DNA from: an uncultured bacterium | GTDB taxonomy: Bacteria; Bacillota; Clostridia; Lachnospirales; Lachnospiraceae | DNA length: 64,000 nucleotides | Assembly (NCBI GenBank): GCA_947647735.1 | Contig: CANSLJ010000005.1 | Coordinates: 62,001 to 126,000, forward strand | Direction: 5' to 3' | Part shown: positions 8,073 through 15,042 of the stretch, in pieces | Layout: each line of letters opens with the position of its first letter | Numbering within the stretch: the stretch's first letter is position 1 | Program-made: the position numbers and the translations under genes | Notes under the pieces: model-generated | Databases searched by the model: none | What the model saw: the letters and a program-made list of their open reading frames with translations, nothing else | What the model was told of the DNA's origin: nothing

Positions 8073-8906
8073 ATGAAGATAGGCAACAGAGATTTTGACA
8101 CAAAACACCACTGCTATGTCATGGGAATATTAAACGTGACGCCGGATTCCTTTTCTGACGGCGGGAAGTTTCAGAAGATAAACCGGGCGCTCTTTCATGT
8201 GGAGGAGATGGTGGAAGAGGGCGCGGATATCATAGATATCGGCGGAGAGTCCACAAGGCCGGGATATGCGGAGGTTCCTGCGGAGGAGGAGATGGAGCGG
8301 GTTGTGCCGGTGATCGAAAAGATCAGGGAGAGGTTTGACATTCCGATATCGCTGGATACCTGTAAGGTGTCAGTGGCAAAAGCCGGACTTTCTGCAGGGG
8401 CGGATATGATCAATGATATCTGGGGATTAAAGCATGATGCGGGAATGGCTGCGGTGATAGCCGGGGCGGGAGTTCCCTGCTGTCTGATGCACAACCGGAA
8501 GGAGGCTGTTTATCAGTCATTCATAGCAGATGTTGTGGATGACCTGCGGGAAAGCATTTCTCTGGCGGAGAAGGCTGGTATTTCAGAGGATCATATCATC
8601 TTAGATCCGGGTATCGGTTTTGCAAAGAGCTATGAACAGAATCTGGAGATGATCGCAAAGCTGGATGCGCTGCACGTGCTGGGGTGTCCGCTTCTTCTTG
8701 GATGCAGCAGAAAGTCTGTGATCGGGCTTACGCTGGATCTGCCGGCGGACGAACGGTTGGAGGGGACGCTTGTGACGACGGTGTTTGGGGTGATAAAGGG
8801 CTGCGGGTTTGTCAGGGTGCATGATGTGAAGGAGAATGTGAGGGCGGTGCGGATGGCGGAAGCGGTGAAACGTTATGATTCTGCATTGAGTTCTGAGAGC
8901 AGATGA
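8073..8906 (+). CDS. folP: dihydropteroate synthase FolP
   Basis: 277-aa TIM-barrel enzyme joining dihydropterin pyrophosphate and p-aminobenzoate, the sulfonamide target. Family signatures are present in order: MGILNVTPDSFSDGG (about residues 17-31), GGESTRPG, SLDTCK, LDPGIGF and the C-terminal VRVHDV. The start has GGAGG a few bases upstream. The last 34 bases overlap, tail to tail, the end of the toxin gene on the other strand, so the final residues of FolP were probably fixed when the toxin module arrived. Confidence 0.95.
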   Translation: MKIGNRDFDTKHHCYVMGILNVTPDSFSDGGKFQKINRALFHVEEMVEEGADIIDIGGESTRPGYAEVPAEEEMERVVPVIEKIRERFDIPISLDTCKVSVAKAGLSAGADMINDIWGLKHDAGMAAVIAGAGVPCCLMHNRKEAVYQSFIADVVDDLRESISLAEKAGISEDHIILDPGIGFAKSYEQNLEMIAKLDALHVLGCPLLLGCSRKSVIGLTLDLPADERLEGTLVTTVFGVIKGCGFVRVHDVKENVRAVRMAEAVKRYDSALSSESR

Positions 8907-9367
8907 TTTTTTACGTCTGTTATATGCTGACGGAAAGAGTTGTTCTTTGTTTTTTCAATAGCTAAAATCCGAAATAGTTTTCGTTCCAATTCTGAAATTA
9001 AATCTTCATTTTTGATGATATAATGCTTTTTATCATTGCCAACATGGATGCCGTCTATGTAAGAATCCGTGATGGGAATAGCGTCACTAATGAAAAAAAT
9101 AGATTGTGTGGAAGTACGCCCGATGTGGTAATAGCAGGAACGAATATCTCTTTCAGGAAGACCCAGATAGAAATTCAGACGTTTTTGTGCGGCAGTATTG
9201 CGGTGATTCAGTTTTCCCATCGGGATAGCCCAGTATAGTTTTTCGTGCTCATTAGATTTAATAAGACAGACAATAGGGCGATGTTTTGTGTCATTCCATG
9301 TGCCACCGTTATTTTTTATCATTTGCGAAAAAGAAGGCGTTGCGTAATAAATACCACGTTCAATCAT
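8873..9367 (-). CDS. type III toxin-antitoxin system toxin (ToxN/CptN/AbiQ-like endoribonuclease)
   Basis: 164-aa protein resembling the toxin of type III systems (ToxN/AbiQ superfamily, MazF-like fold): MIERGIYYATPSFSQMI, then RPIVCLIKS, YWAIPMGK and a C-terminal helix. The gene order supports this strongly. On the same strand, upstream, come three 42-nt tandem repeats and then a terminator, exactly the antitoxin RNA-terminator-toxin order of these systems. The toxin is expected to cut the repeat transcript into units that bind and inhibit it. Start at the ATG at 9367, with GAGGT just upstream (GAGGTAATTCT); the frame is open further but crosses the terminator. Repeat length of 42 and a Clostridia host suggest the cptIN subfamily, not proven. 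Stop overlaps the end of folP. Confidence 0.85.
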   Translation of the reverse strand: MIERGIYYATPSFSQMIKNNGGTWNDTKHRPIVCLIKSNEHEKLYWAIPMGKLNHRNTAAQKRLNFYLGLPERDIRSCYYHIGRTSTQSIFFISDAIPITDSYIDGIHVGNDKKHYIIKNEDLISELERKLFRILAIEKTKNNSFRQHITDVKNHLLSELNAES

Positions 9368-9400
9368 AGAATTACCTCGATGTGTTGTAGAAGTGTGAAA

Positions 9401-9429
9401 AGAAAATCTCCGGCTCACACCGGAGACTG
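9401..9429 (-). terminator. terminator between antitoxin repeats and toxin gene
   Basis: On the minus strand TCTCCGG and CCGGAGA form a perfect 7-bp stem with a 6-base loop, followed by TTTTCTTTT. It sits between the 42-nt repeats and the toxin start. In type III systems this terminator sets the excess of antitoxin RNA over toxin mRNA. Confidence 0.88.
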
Positions 9430-9430
9430 G

Positions 9431-9556
9431 TAAACAATGTTTCTTTGGCGCACATTGTGAAGCGTATTTGTGTAAACAATGTTTCTTTGGCGTACATTGT
9501 GAAACGTATTTAAATAAACAATGTTTCTTTGGCGCACATTGTGAAGCGTTTTGTAT
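9431..9556 (-). ncRNA. type III antitoxin RNA, three 42-nt tandem repeats
   Basis: Three tandem units begin at 9431, 9473 and 9515 on the plus-strand coordinates, each with TAAACAATGTTTCTTTGGCG followed by (C/T)ACATTGTGAA(G/A)CGT. Period is exactly 42. The units differ at a few positions only, mostly at the unit junctions. Read on the minus strand they form the antitoxin precursor, transcribed from the promoter at 9562-9589. ACAATGT and ACATTGT segments within a unit allow short stems, as expected for pseudoknotted antitoxin RNAs. Confidence 0.88.
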
Positions 9557-9561
9557 TCTTT

Positions 9562-9589
9562 ATTATACACAAAAAGATATAAAATGCAA
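9562..9589 (-). promoter_or_regulatory. promoter of the type III toxin-antitoxin operon
   Basis: Minus strand: TTGCAT (-35, plus coordinates 9584-9589), 16-base spacer, TATAAT (-10, 9562-9567). Transcription would start at about 9555, right at the first antitoxin repeat. Confidence 0.75.
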
Positions 9590-9658
9590 GAGGGATTTTG
9601 AAGTTTTGAAAAATTTTATAAAATATAATACAGCATTACTATCGTAAGGATAGTATTG

Positions 9659-9868
9659 CTATTTCTCCCGGATTTCAAACAGGTCTCCAACTTCACAATC
9701 AAAATATTCGCACAGTTTTAAAAGCAGGTTTGCATCTATCCGCTGAAATTCGTCACGGTAATATCTGTTAAAGTTTGTCCGTTCTATATCTAATGCAGAA
9801 CATACCTTTTTCTTTGACAGTCCTCTTTCATTCAGTAGCTCTTCGAGTTTTATATGCAGGTATTTCAT
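9659..9868 (-). CDS. Xre-family helix-turn-helix regulator
   Basis: 69-aa protein that is almost entirely one Cro/C1-type HTH domain: LEELLNERGLSKKKVCSALDIERTNFNRYYR, followed by ANLLLKLCEYFDCEVGDLFEI, the usual end of single-domain Xre regulators. AAGGAG lies just before the ATG. It is on the same strand as, and directly upstream of, the type III toxin-antitoxin promoter, so it could regulate that module, but this is inference. An imperfect 11-bp stem at 9633-9643/9649-9659 overlaps the stop and may terminate the gene. Confidence 0.85.
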   Translation of the reverse strand: MKYLHIKLEELLNERGLSKKKVCSALDIERTNFNRYYRDEFQRIDANLLLKLCEYFDCEVGDLFEIREK

Positions 9869-9984
9869 CTCATACTCTCCTTTTCTCTATTTTATCCAAA
9901 GTCTCTTTGAAAAATAATTCTTTATATAGACATGCTTATATAGAGAGGCTATAATAGACAAATAAAGAAGTGTGGAGAGAGAAG

Positions 9985-10284
9985 ATGAAAGAAAAAGCCA
10001 TAGACGATATTCTAAAAGATTATTACCCATGCATCGTCGAGCGCCTGAGTAAAGTCTATAATCAAAACGAAGAATACAGGCAGAACATCGAAAAGGAAAA
10101 CAGGCTGGAGGATCTTTTGGAGAAGGCTTTTTCGGGGGAGCAGTTAAGAATAGTAGAAGAATATCACGATGCGGTATGCGCGACTCTGAATATATGCGAA
10201 GTGCTGGCGTACAGGCAGGGGATGAGGGATCTGGCAGAGATTTTGGGGATAGGAGATAAAACAGACAGAATAATTGTTGAGTAA
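9985..10284 (+). CDS. small helical protein, DUF6809-like
   Basis: 99-aa protein, predicted mostly helical (KAIDDILKDYYPCIVERLSKVY ... RLEDLLEKAFSGEQLRIVEEY), ending with a helix AVCATLNICEVLAYRQGMRDLAEIL. The final Y-R-x-G-M-R-D-L-x-E pattern resembles the G-x-R-L end of DUF6809 proteins, which are common in clostridial mobile DNA. The assignment is tentative. Start at the ATG at 9985, with GGAGAG at 9974-9979; the open frame begins at a GTG at 9970. It lies in the island that splits the folate operon. Confidence 0.55.
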   Translation: MKEKAIDDILKDYYPCIVERLSKVYNQNEEYRQNIEKENRLEDLLEKAFSGEQLRIVEEYHDAVCATLNICEVLAYRQGMRDLAEILGIGDKTDRIIVE

Positions 10285-10352
10285 ATGAGGGAGGAATGTT
10301 ATAGTTATCTGAGGTAAATCCAAAAGAAAACAGCAAAGGAAGTACATACTCT

Positions 10353-11183
10353 ATGGATCAGATCAGAATCAGGAACCTCAGGATATTTGCCCATCACGGC
10401 GTGTATGAGCAGGAAAAGGAGCAGGGACAGAATTTCTGCGTCAATGCGGTGCTCTATACCGATACGGAGAGGGCGGGAAAAAGCGATGATATCGCGGATG
10501 CCGTGGACTATGGCGCGGTCTGTCTGTTTATCGATCAGTACATGCGGGAGAATCGCTTTGATCTTCTGGAGGCGGTGACAAGGCATGTGGCGGAGGAATT
10601 GCTATTTGCATTTCCGGCGATCCGGAAGATAGAACTGGAGGTGGAAAAGCCGGATGCGCCGATCCCTCTCCGGTTTGACAGCGTATCCGTAAAGATAGAA
10701 AAGGGCTGGCATCGCATCTTTGTGGCGCTGGGCTCCAATATGGGTGATAAGTTAAAATATCTGGAACGTGCGGTGGCGGATCTGGAGGCGGATGCTTATT
10801 TCAGGGACATCAGGGTTTCCGATTACATAGAGACAGCGCCCTACGGCGGCGTGGAACAGGATGATTTTCTGAACGGCGTGCTGGAAGCGGAAACTCTTTA
10901 CAGTCCGGAAGAGCTCCTTGCGCGGCTGCAGGAGGAGGAGCAGATTGCAGAGAGAAAGCGGGAGGTTCACTGGGGACCGCGGACGCTGGATCTGGATATC
11001 CTGTTTTATGAGGATCTTGTTCTGACAAAAAAAGAACTGTCGGTTCCTCATCCTGATATGAAGAACCGGCAGTTTGTGCTGGAGCCGCTCTCGCAACTGG
11101 CACCGTTCTTTGTGCATCCGGTTTACCGGAAAACGGTGGCGGAGCTGCTGGCGGAGCTGATGTCTGCTGGAGATAAGGTATAA
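10353..11183 (+). CDS. folK: FolB-FolK fusion: dihydroneopterin aldolase / hydroxymethyldihydropterin pyrophosphokinase
   Basis: 276-aa bifunctional enzyme. Residues about 1-112 are dihydroneopterin aldolase (IRNLRIFAHHGVYEQEKEQGQ, VDYGAVC, LLEAVTRHVAEE, VEKPDAPIP). Residues about 115-276 are HPPK (HRIFVALGSNMGD, then WGPRTLDLDILFY, then PHPDMKNRQFVLEPL). Both active sites look complete, so it makes and pyrophosphorylates 6-hydroxymethyl-dihydropterin, the substrate of FolP. It belongs to the folate operon but is separated from folP by 1.4 kb of inserted toxin-antitoxin DNA. Whether it now has its own promoter is not clear. Confidence 0.93.
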   Translation: MDQIRIRNLRIFAHHGVYEQEKEQGQNFCVNAVLYTDTERAGKSDDIADAVDYGAVCLFIDQYMRENRFDLLEAVTRHVAEELLFAFPAIRKIELEVEKPDAPIPLRFDSVSVKIEKGWHRIFVALGSNMGDKLKYLERAVADLEADAYFRDIRVSDYIETAPYGGVEQDDFLNGVLEAETLYSPEELLARLQEEEQIAERKREVHWGPRTLDLDILFYEDLVLTKKELSVPHPDMKNRQFVLEPLSQLAPFFVHPVYRKTVAELLAELMSAGDKV

Positions 11184-11216
11184 CATTTGCTGGAAAAAGT
11201 GTGAAAGCGGTTTGAG

Positions 11217-11241
11217 CTGCCTGTCTGGTTCAGACAGGCAG
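11217..11241. terminator. hairpin between convergent folBK and DUF5050 genes
   Basis: CTGCCTGTCTG (11217-11227) and CAGACAGGCAG (11231-11241) form a perfect 11-bp stem with a 3-base loop. No T run follows on either strand, so it is an imperfect terminator, placed between two converging genes. Confidence 0.55.
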
Positions 11242-11254
11242 TAAATGATCGGAA

Positions 11255-12304
11255 TCAGTCTTCGCGATTCTCCAGCGCAGCTTGTTCCGCTTCCGGGAAC
11301 TGATCCACCGCCACAGGTCCGAAGGTGCTGGTGCGGTAGATGACACTGTCGTCATCAAAGGGCTGGAAATAAGTGTAGGCGGAGGTGGCGTTGATCCTGT
11401 GGTAGACGCCCTCCATCACCACTTCGGCGCCGCTGCCGTCGATGTTCATACGTTTCAGGGCAGGTGTATCAGTGCCGTTTGTCTGGTAGTAGATCACATT
11501 GTCATAGATATTATAATAATCGAGCCGTTCATCTGTCAGTGCGACCAGTTCATCGTTTGACAGGTCATAGCGGAACAGATGGTAGTCATTGTCCACATCC
11601 ATATAATACACATAGTTTCCGATCACAGTGGGGTAGCTTGTGTTGCCCTCCCAGATCAGGCGGTTTGTATCCGTCTTTGTATCCCATGCGTACAGATAAT
11701 GGTCATTGATAAGCCCGCTGTAGTAGATGGTGCCGTTCTGCACGCTGGCGGTCTCCACGATATCCTTGCTCAGTTCGATCTCCTCCTTGGAGCCGGCGGC
11801 GGGAATCTTGTGGAAGGTACTGAACTCGTTGTTGTCATAATGCTGGCAGTAGATCTGGTCCCCGATCAGCACCAGCATGGTTGCCATATCATTATCCAGA
11901 CAGGAGCTCTCTTTTCCCTTTAAGGTGGAGCGGTAGATGCCTGTTGTGGCACGGATATAGCCGAGGCCGGAACCGCCGTTTCTGCTCTCCAGATAATAGA
12001 ACAGGTAATTTCCTCCGGCGTTGATATAGGAGACGCTGGAATTCAGCAGTTTTTCCATCTCGCTTCCGTCAGGATTCATCACATAGAGGGCGTCCCCGTC
12101 ATAAGGGTTGGAGAAGTAAACCTTTCCGTCAAACTCGCAAAAACGTCCTTCTCCGCGGATGTTTCCAGCGGTATTGCCGATGGTATCTTCAGGGATGGGT
12201 GATAAGCGGACACCCCGCTTCTCGAGATAGATCGCCAGGACCAAAAACAGGATCAAGATGGCGGGGATGATGAAATAGGTTGGTTTTTTGACAGTTTTTT
12301 TCAT
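11255..12304 (-). CDS. membrane-anchored DUF5050-type beta-propeller protein
   Basis: 349-aa protein with one N-terminal membrane helix (about residues 10-26, FIIPAILILFLVLAIYL) and a large extracytoplasmic part made of repeated strand pairs such as GKVYFSNPYDGDALYVMNPDGSEM, GNYLFYYLE, GDQIYCQHYD, NGTIYYSG, NYVYYMD and DNVIYYQTN. This is the WD/propeller-like pattern of DUF5050 proteins common in Lachnospiraceae, often linked to cell-surface functions. Function is unknown. Upstream of the start, on the minus strand, AGGAA is visible. No enzymatic motif is seen. Confidence 0.75.
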   Translation of the reverse strand: MKKTVKKPTYFIIPAILILFLVLAIYLEKRGVRLSPIPEDTIGNTAGNIRGEGRFCEFDGKVYFSNPYDGDALYVMNPDGSEMEKLLNSSVSYINAGGNYLFYYLESRNGGSGLGYIRATTGIYRSTLKGKESSCLDNDMATMLVLIGDQIYCQHYDNNEFSTFHKIPAAGSKEEIELSKDIVETASVQNGTIYYSGLINDHYLYAWDTKTDTNRLIWEGNTSYPTVIGNYVYYMDVDNDYHLFRYDLSNDELVALTDERLDYYNIYDNVIYYQTNGTDTPALKRMNIDGSGAEVVMEGVYHRINATSAYTYFQPFDDDSVIYRTSTFGPVAVDQFPEAEQAALENRED

Positions 12305-12331
12305 GATGGTTTTCCTCGATATATCAATTTT

Positions 12332-12649
12332 CTAAGATAACACTTTACTTTGATAGTTTTCTAATTGATGAAATATACCGACCACATTTACAGTATCATT
12401 TTTTATTTCAAAGATGATAATATAATCCATTTGTGGTACGATCGCTTCATGGTAGTCTTTGCCTGCTAAATAGGTATCTTTGCTGAGGGGAAACTGCAGG
12501 GGATTTTCTTCTAAACGTGCATAGATATTTTCAATGCCATTTAACAGGTGCAGGGCTGCCTGTTCACTTTTTAATCGGTGTAATAAGTGATACACAAGAT
12601 GGTCGAGTAATTCATCTGCGCGTTTTGTAATGATCAGCTTATAAGCCAT
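12332..12649 (-). CDS. ParE/RelE-family toxin of a type II toxin-antitoxin pair
   Basis: 105-aa protein resembling the RelE/ParE superfamily: YKLIITKRADELLDHLVYHL at the N-terminus, then a helix with RLEENPLQFPL, DYHEAIVPQMDYIIIFEI and VNVVGIFHQLENY, the typical beta-sheet end of the fold. It overlaps the antitoxin gene by 11 bases, typical of translational coupling. Whether it acts on ribosomes (RelE-like) or gyrase (ParE-like) cannot be told. Confidence 0.82.
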   Translation of the reverse strand: MAYKLIITKRADELLDHLVYHLLHRLKSEQAALHLLNGIENIYARLEENPLQFPLSKDTYLAGKDYHEAIVPQMDYIIIFEIKNDTVNVVGIFHQLENYQSKVLS

Positions 12650-12899
12650 ATTTTGCCCTCATTTCTGCTAAAGCAGTTTTTGCATCCTTTACCTGACCAT
12701 TTTGTATCTGCTTTTCGGATATTTCGATATCCTGATAGATAGAAAGCCGGCGCATGGTGCTCTCATAGATCTCCATACTCATAATGACCATGTCACCATA
12801 TCCATTTTTGGTAATATAGATGGGCTCATCTGCTCTATGGCACATATCAGAAATTTCGGAAGTGTTTTTTAAACTTTTAATAGGAATGATCTGTGGCAT
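12639..12899 (-). CDS. Phd/YefM-family antitoxin
   Basis: 86-aa antitoxin. The N-terminal PQIIPIKSLKNTSEISDMCHRADEPIYITKNGYGDMVIMSMEIYE matches the DNA-binding Phd/YefM fold (I-x-x-S-x-L-x-x ... I-x-V-T-K-N-G ... V-V-M); the helical tail should wrap the toxin. It precedes the toxin gene, with an excellent AAAGGAGGT site. Promoter and a 24-bp palindrome lie upstream. Confidence 0.85.
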   Translation of the reverse strand: MPQIIPIKSLKNTSEISDMCHRADEPIYITKNGYGDMVIMSMEIYESTMRRLSIYQDIEISEKQIQNGQVKDAKTALAEMRAKYGL

Positions 12900-12920
12900 T
12901 TGACGTACCTCCTTTGAAAA

Positions 12921-12949
12921 ATTATACCATAATTATCCCCCTGCCTCAA
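12921..12949 (-). promoter_or_regulatory. promoter of the Phd/ParE operon
   Basis: Minus strand: TTGAGG (-35, plus coordinates 12944-12949), 17-base spacer and ATGGTATAAT, an extended -10 (TATAAT at 12921-12926). Confidence 0.7.
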
Positions 12950-12968
12950 TAAAATTATTTGCAAATTT

Positions 12969-12992
12969 AGTATGAAAGTCTACTTTCATACT
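12969..12992. promoter_or_regulatory. 24-bp palindrome, possible operator
   Basis: AGTATGAAAG (12969-12978) and CTTTCATACT (12983-12992) form a perfect inverted repeat with TCTA between. It lies about 20 bases upstream of the antitoxin -35 element, in the divergent region shared with the acetyltransferase gene. Could be the site where the Phd-like antitoxin binds to repress itself. Confidence 0.5.
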
Positions 12993-13115
12993 TTATCCGC
13001 CCTTGCTATCAGAAAATAAATGTACTAAAATATAAAATGATCTTTTTTCAGAATTGTGTATCCGGTAAAAACGACTGGCAATTGTACTTACAAATCGGTA
13101 CCTGGGGGAATAATT

Positions 13116-13640
13116 GTGGAAATATACAGAATTACTACATCAAACGTTAATTCCGTTGCAGAGCTGATGGCCGCTATAAAACCGGACTGGTGGGATTTTG
13201 AGGGGGCATGTCAGCAGCTGCTGGATGTATCTTTGCTTGCGAATTTGATCGGCTGGTATATTGGGGATGAAACATCTCCAAAAGGCTGGATTTTGTGTGC
13301 TGAATATGAGGGGTATTCTTATTTGAGCATAGAATGCCTTGGATATGATGAAAATGGTGTTTTTGTTATGGAAGAGCAGTTAGAACCATTATTGCGGCAA
13401 GCCGAGAAATACGCGGAGGAAAAAGGATATCGAAATCTGAAGTATGTTATAGGCTCGACGGATATGTCATGCCATGGCAGGCCGATTCAAAATTATGCGG
13501 ATGAATTGAAAGAACTGAAATCGTATGGAAGAAAGCATTTTGACTATTTTGTTGAGTACGGTTTTTCTCCGACGGGTTTTATCCCAAACTGCTATGGAGA
13601 AAACTATCACGGCATCATGATGATAAAGCCGCTTATGTAA
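13116..13640 (+). CDS. GNAT-like acetyltransferase (tentative)
   Basis: 174-aa cytoplasmic protein. The layout fits a GNAT fold: an N-terminal helix (NSVAELMAAI), strands GWILCAEYEG and YLSIECLGYD, a helix QAEKYAEEKGYRNLKYVIG and a C-terminal FDYFVEYGFSPTGFIPNCYG, resembling the usual Y-x-x-x-G-F end. The acetyl-CoA loop is not obvious, so confidence is limited. The frame is open from 13056, but the GTG at 13116 has GGGGGAA at 13104-13110 and starts at a plausible strand. Divergent from the Phd/ParE pair. Confidence 0.5.
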   Translation: MEIYRITTSNVNSVAELMAAIKPDWWDFEGACQQLLDVSLLANLIGWYIGDETSPKGWILCAEYEGYSYLSIECLGYDENGVFVMEEQLEPLLRQAEKYAEEKGYRNLKYVIGSTDMSCHGRPIQNYADELKELKSYGRKHFDYFVEYGFSPTGFIPNCYGENYHGIMMIKPLM

Positions 13641-13767
13641 AATTGGGGTTGTGGAGTAGTTCATGTGATATTTTCCGAAAAGGAGATGTTTCATGAGATG
13701 GGTTATACATAAATAAAGGTTTCATTGTTTTAACTATAAAAAAGAGAATGAAAGAGAGGAAGATCAG

Positions 13768-14898
13768 ATGATAGATTTACTTACGCTCCGGGGGCAGATT
13801 GACGAGATTGACAGAGAGATCGTTTCCCTTTATGAAAGAAGAATGAAAATTTCCGGGCAGGTAGCCGAATATAAGATAGAGACAGGGAAAAAGGTGTTTG
13901 ACAAGCAGCGGGAGGACGAGAAACTGGCTGTATTAAAATCCCTCGCCAGCAATGACTTTAACAGGCACGGCATCACGGAACTGTTTGAGCAGATCATGTC
14001 CATGAGCCGCAAGCTTCAGTATCAGATGCTCTCGGAGAAGGGGGCTTTGGGGAAACTGCCCTTTATCGGGGTGGATAAGCTGGATACCGAGAAGGCGAGG
14101 GTGGTCTTTCAGGGGGCGGACGGCGCCTATTCCCAGGCGGCGATGATGCAGTATTTCGGGGATCAGATCAGCAGCTTCCATGTGGACACGTTCCGGGATG
14201 CGATGATAGCCATAGACGAGGGAAGCGCGGACTTCGCGGTGCTGCCAATAGAAAATTCCACGGCAGGGGTTGTCAGCGAGATATACGATCTGCTGGTGGA
14301 GTTTGAAAATTATATCGTGGGAGAACAGGTCATCAGGATCGAGCATTGTCTGATGGGTCTGCCGGGGACGAGGCTTTCGGATATCCATACCGTGTATTCC
14401 CATCCCCAGTCCCTGATGCAGAGCGCAAGATTCCTGCTGGAATATCCCGCATGGAAGCAGATCAGTATGAAGAACAATGCTTTTGCGGCGAGGAAGGTGC
14501 AGGAGGACGGCGATAAGAGCCAGGCGGCTATTGCCAGCGAATATGCGGCGAAGCTTTACGGGCTGGAGGTGTTGGAAAAGGGCGTCAACCAGTCCAGCTC
14601 CAACTCCACAAGATTTATCATCGTGACAAACCAGAAGATATTTCAGAAGGATGCAAAGAAAGTCAGCATCTGCTTTGAGGTGCCCCACGAGAGCGGTTCC
14701 CTGTACCATATGCTGTCCCATTTTATCTATAATAATCTGAACATGAACAAGATCGAGAGCCGTCCCATCGAGGAGCGGAACTGGGAGTATCGGTTTTTCA
14801 TTGATTTTGACGGAAACCTCGGGGATTCCGCGGTGAAGAATGCGCTGCGGGGCCTGCGGGATGAAGCGAGAAACATGAAGATTCTGGGGAACTACTGA
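13768..14898 (+). CDS. pheA: bifunctional chorismate mutase / prephenate dehydratase PheA
   Basis: 376-aa P-protein making phenylpyruvate for phenylalanine. Residues about 1-90 are AroQ-type chorismate mutase (LRGQIDEIDREIVSLYERR, then AEYKIETGKKVFDKQREDEK). About 110-290 are prephenate dehydratase (VVFQGADGAYSQAAMMQYFG, VLPIENSTAGVV, and the catalytic TRF in NSTRFIIV). The C-terminus is an ACT domain with the phenylalanine-binding ESRP motif (NKIESRPIEERNWEYRFFIDF), so feedback inhibition is expected. GAGG lies before the ATG. No T-box or other leader was seen upstream. Directly after the stop comes copy A of an intercistronic repeat. Confidence 0.95.
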   Translation: MIDLLTLRGQIDEIDREIVSLYERRMKISGQVAEYKIETGKKVFDKQREDEKLAVLKSLASNDFNRHGITELFEQIMSMSRKLQYQMLSEKGALGKLPFIGVDKLDTEKARVVFQGADGAYSQAAMMQYFGDQISSFHVDTFRDAMIAIDEGSADFAVLPIENSTAGVVSEIYDLLVEFENYIVGEQVIRIEHCLMGLPGTRLSDIHTVYSHPQSLMQSARFLLEYPAWKQISMKNNAFAARKVQEDGDKSQAAIASEYAAKLYGLEVLEKGVNQSSSNSTRFIIVTNQKIFQKDAKKVSICFEVPHESGSLYHMLSHFIYNNLNMNKIESRPIEERNWEYRFFIDFDGNLGDSAVKNALRGLRDEARNMKILGNY

Positions 14899-14899
14899 A

Positions 14900-15020
14900 T
14901 GAGCGCAGAAGAAAAACAAGCGGCTCCGAAGGAGACATTTGTTTTTCTTGCGCCATTCATGAGCAAACGTCCGATGAAATCGGACAGAGAGCGCGATAGC
15001 GCGGGTTTGCGAATAGAATA
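14900..15020 (+). repeat. intercistronic structured repeat, family 2, copy A
   Basis: Begins right after the pheA stop. Three stem-loops in a row: GAAAAACAAGCG pairing imperfectly with CATTTGTTTTTC (about 14911-14947), GTCCGA/TCGGAC around TGAAA (14969-14985), and GCGC/GCGC around GATA (14991-15002). Copy B lies at 26791-26900 on the minus strand, also directly after a stop codon and before the next gene of the same strand. The middle stem differs between copies but stays paired (GTCCGA/TCGGAC against GTTTGAC/GTCAAAC). Confidence 0.8.
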
Positions 15021-15042
15021 AAATGAGCGTACGGAGGATGGC

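Noticed and set aside
9431-9556. Tandem 42-nt repeats as a CRISPR array
   Set aside because: The units are contiguous with no unique spacers, and the neighbouring terminator and ToxN-like gene fit a type III antitoxin.
13641-13767. T-box or attenuator before pheA
   Set aside because: No T-box sequence, specifier loop or terminator/antiterminator pair was visible.
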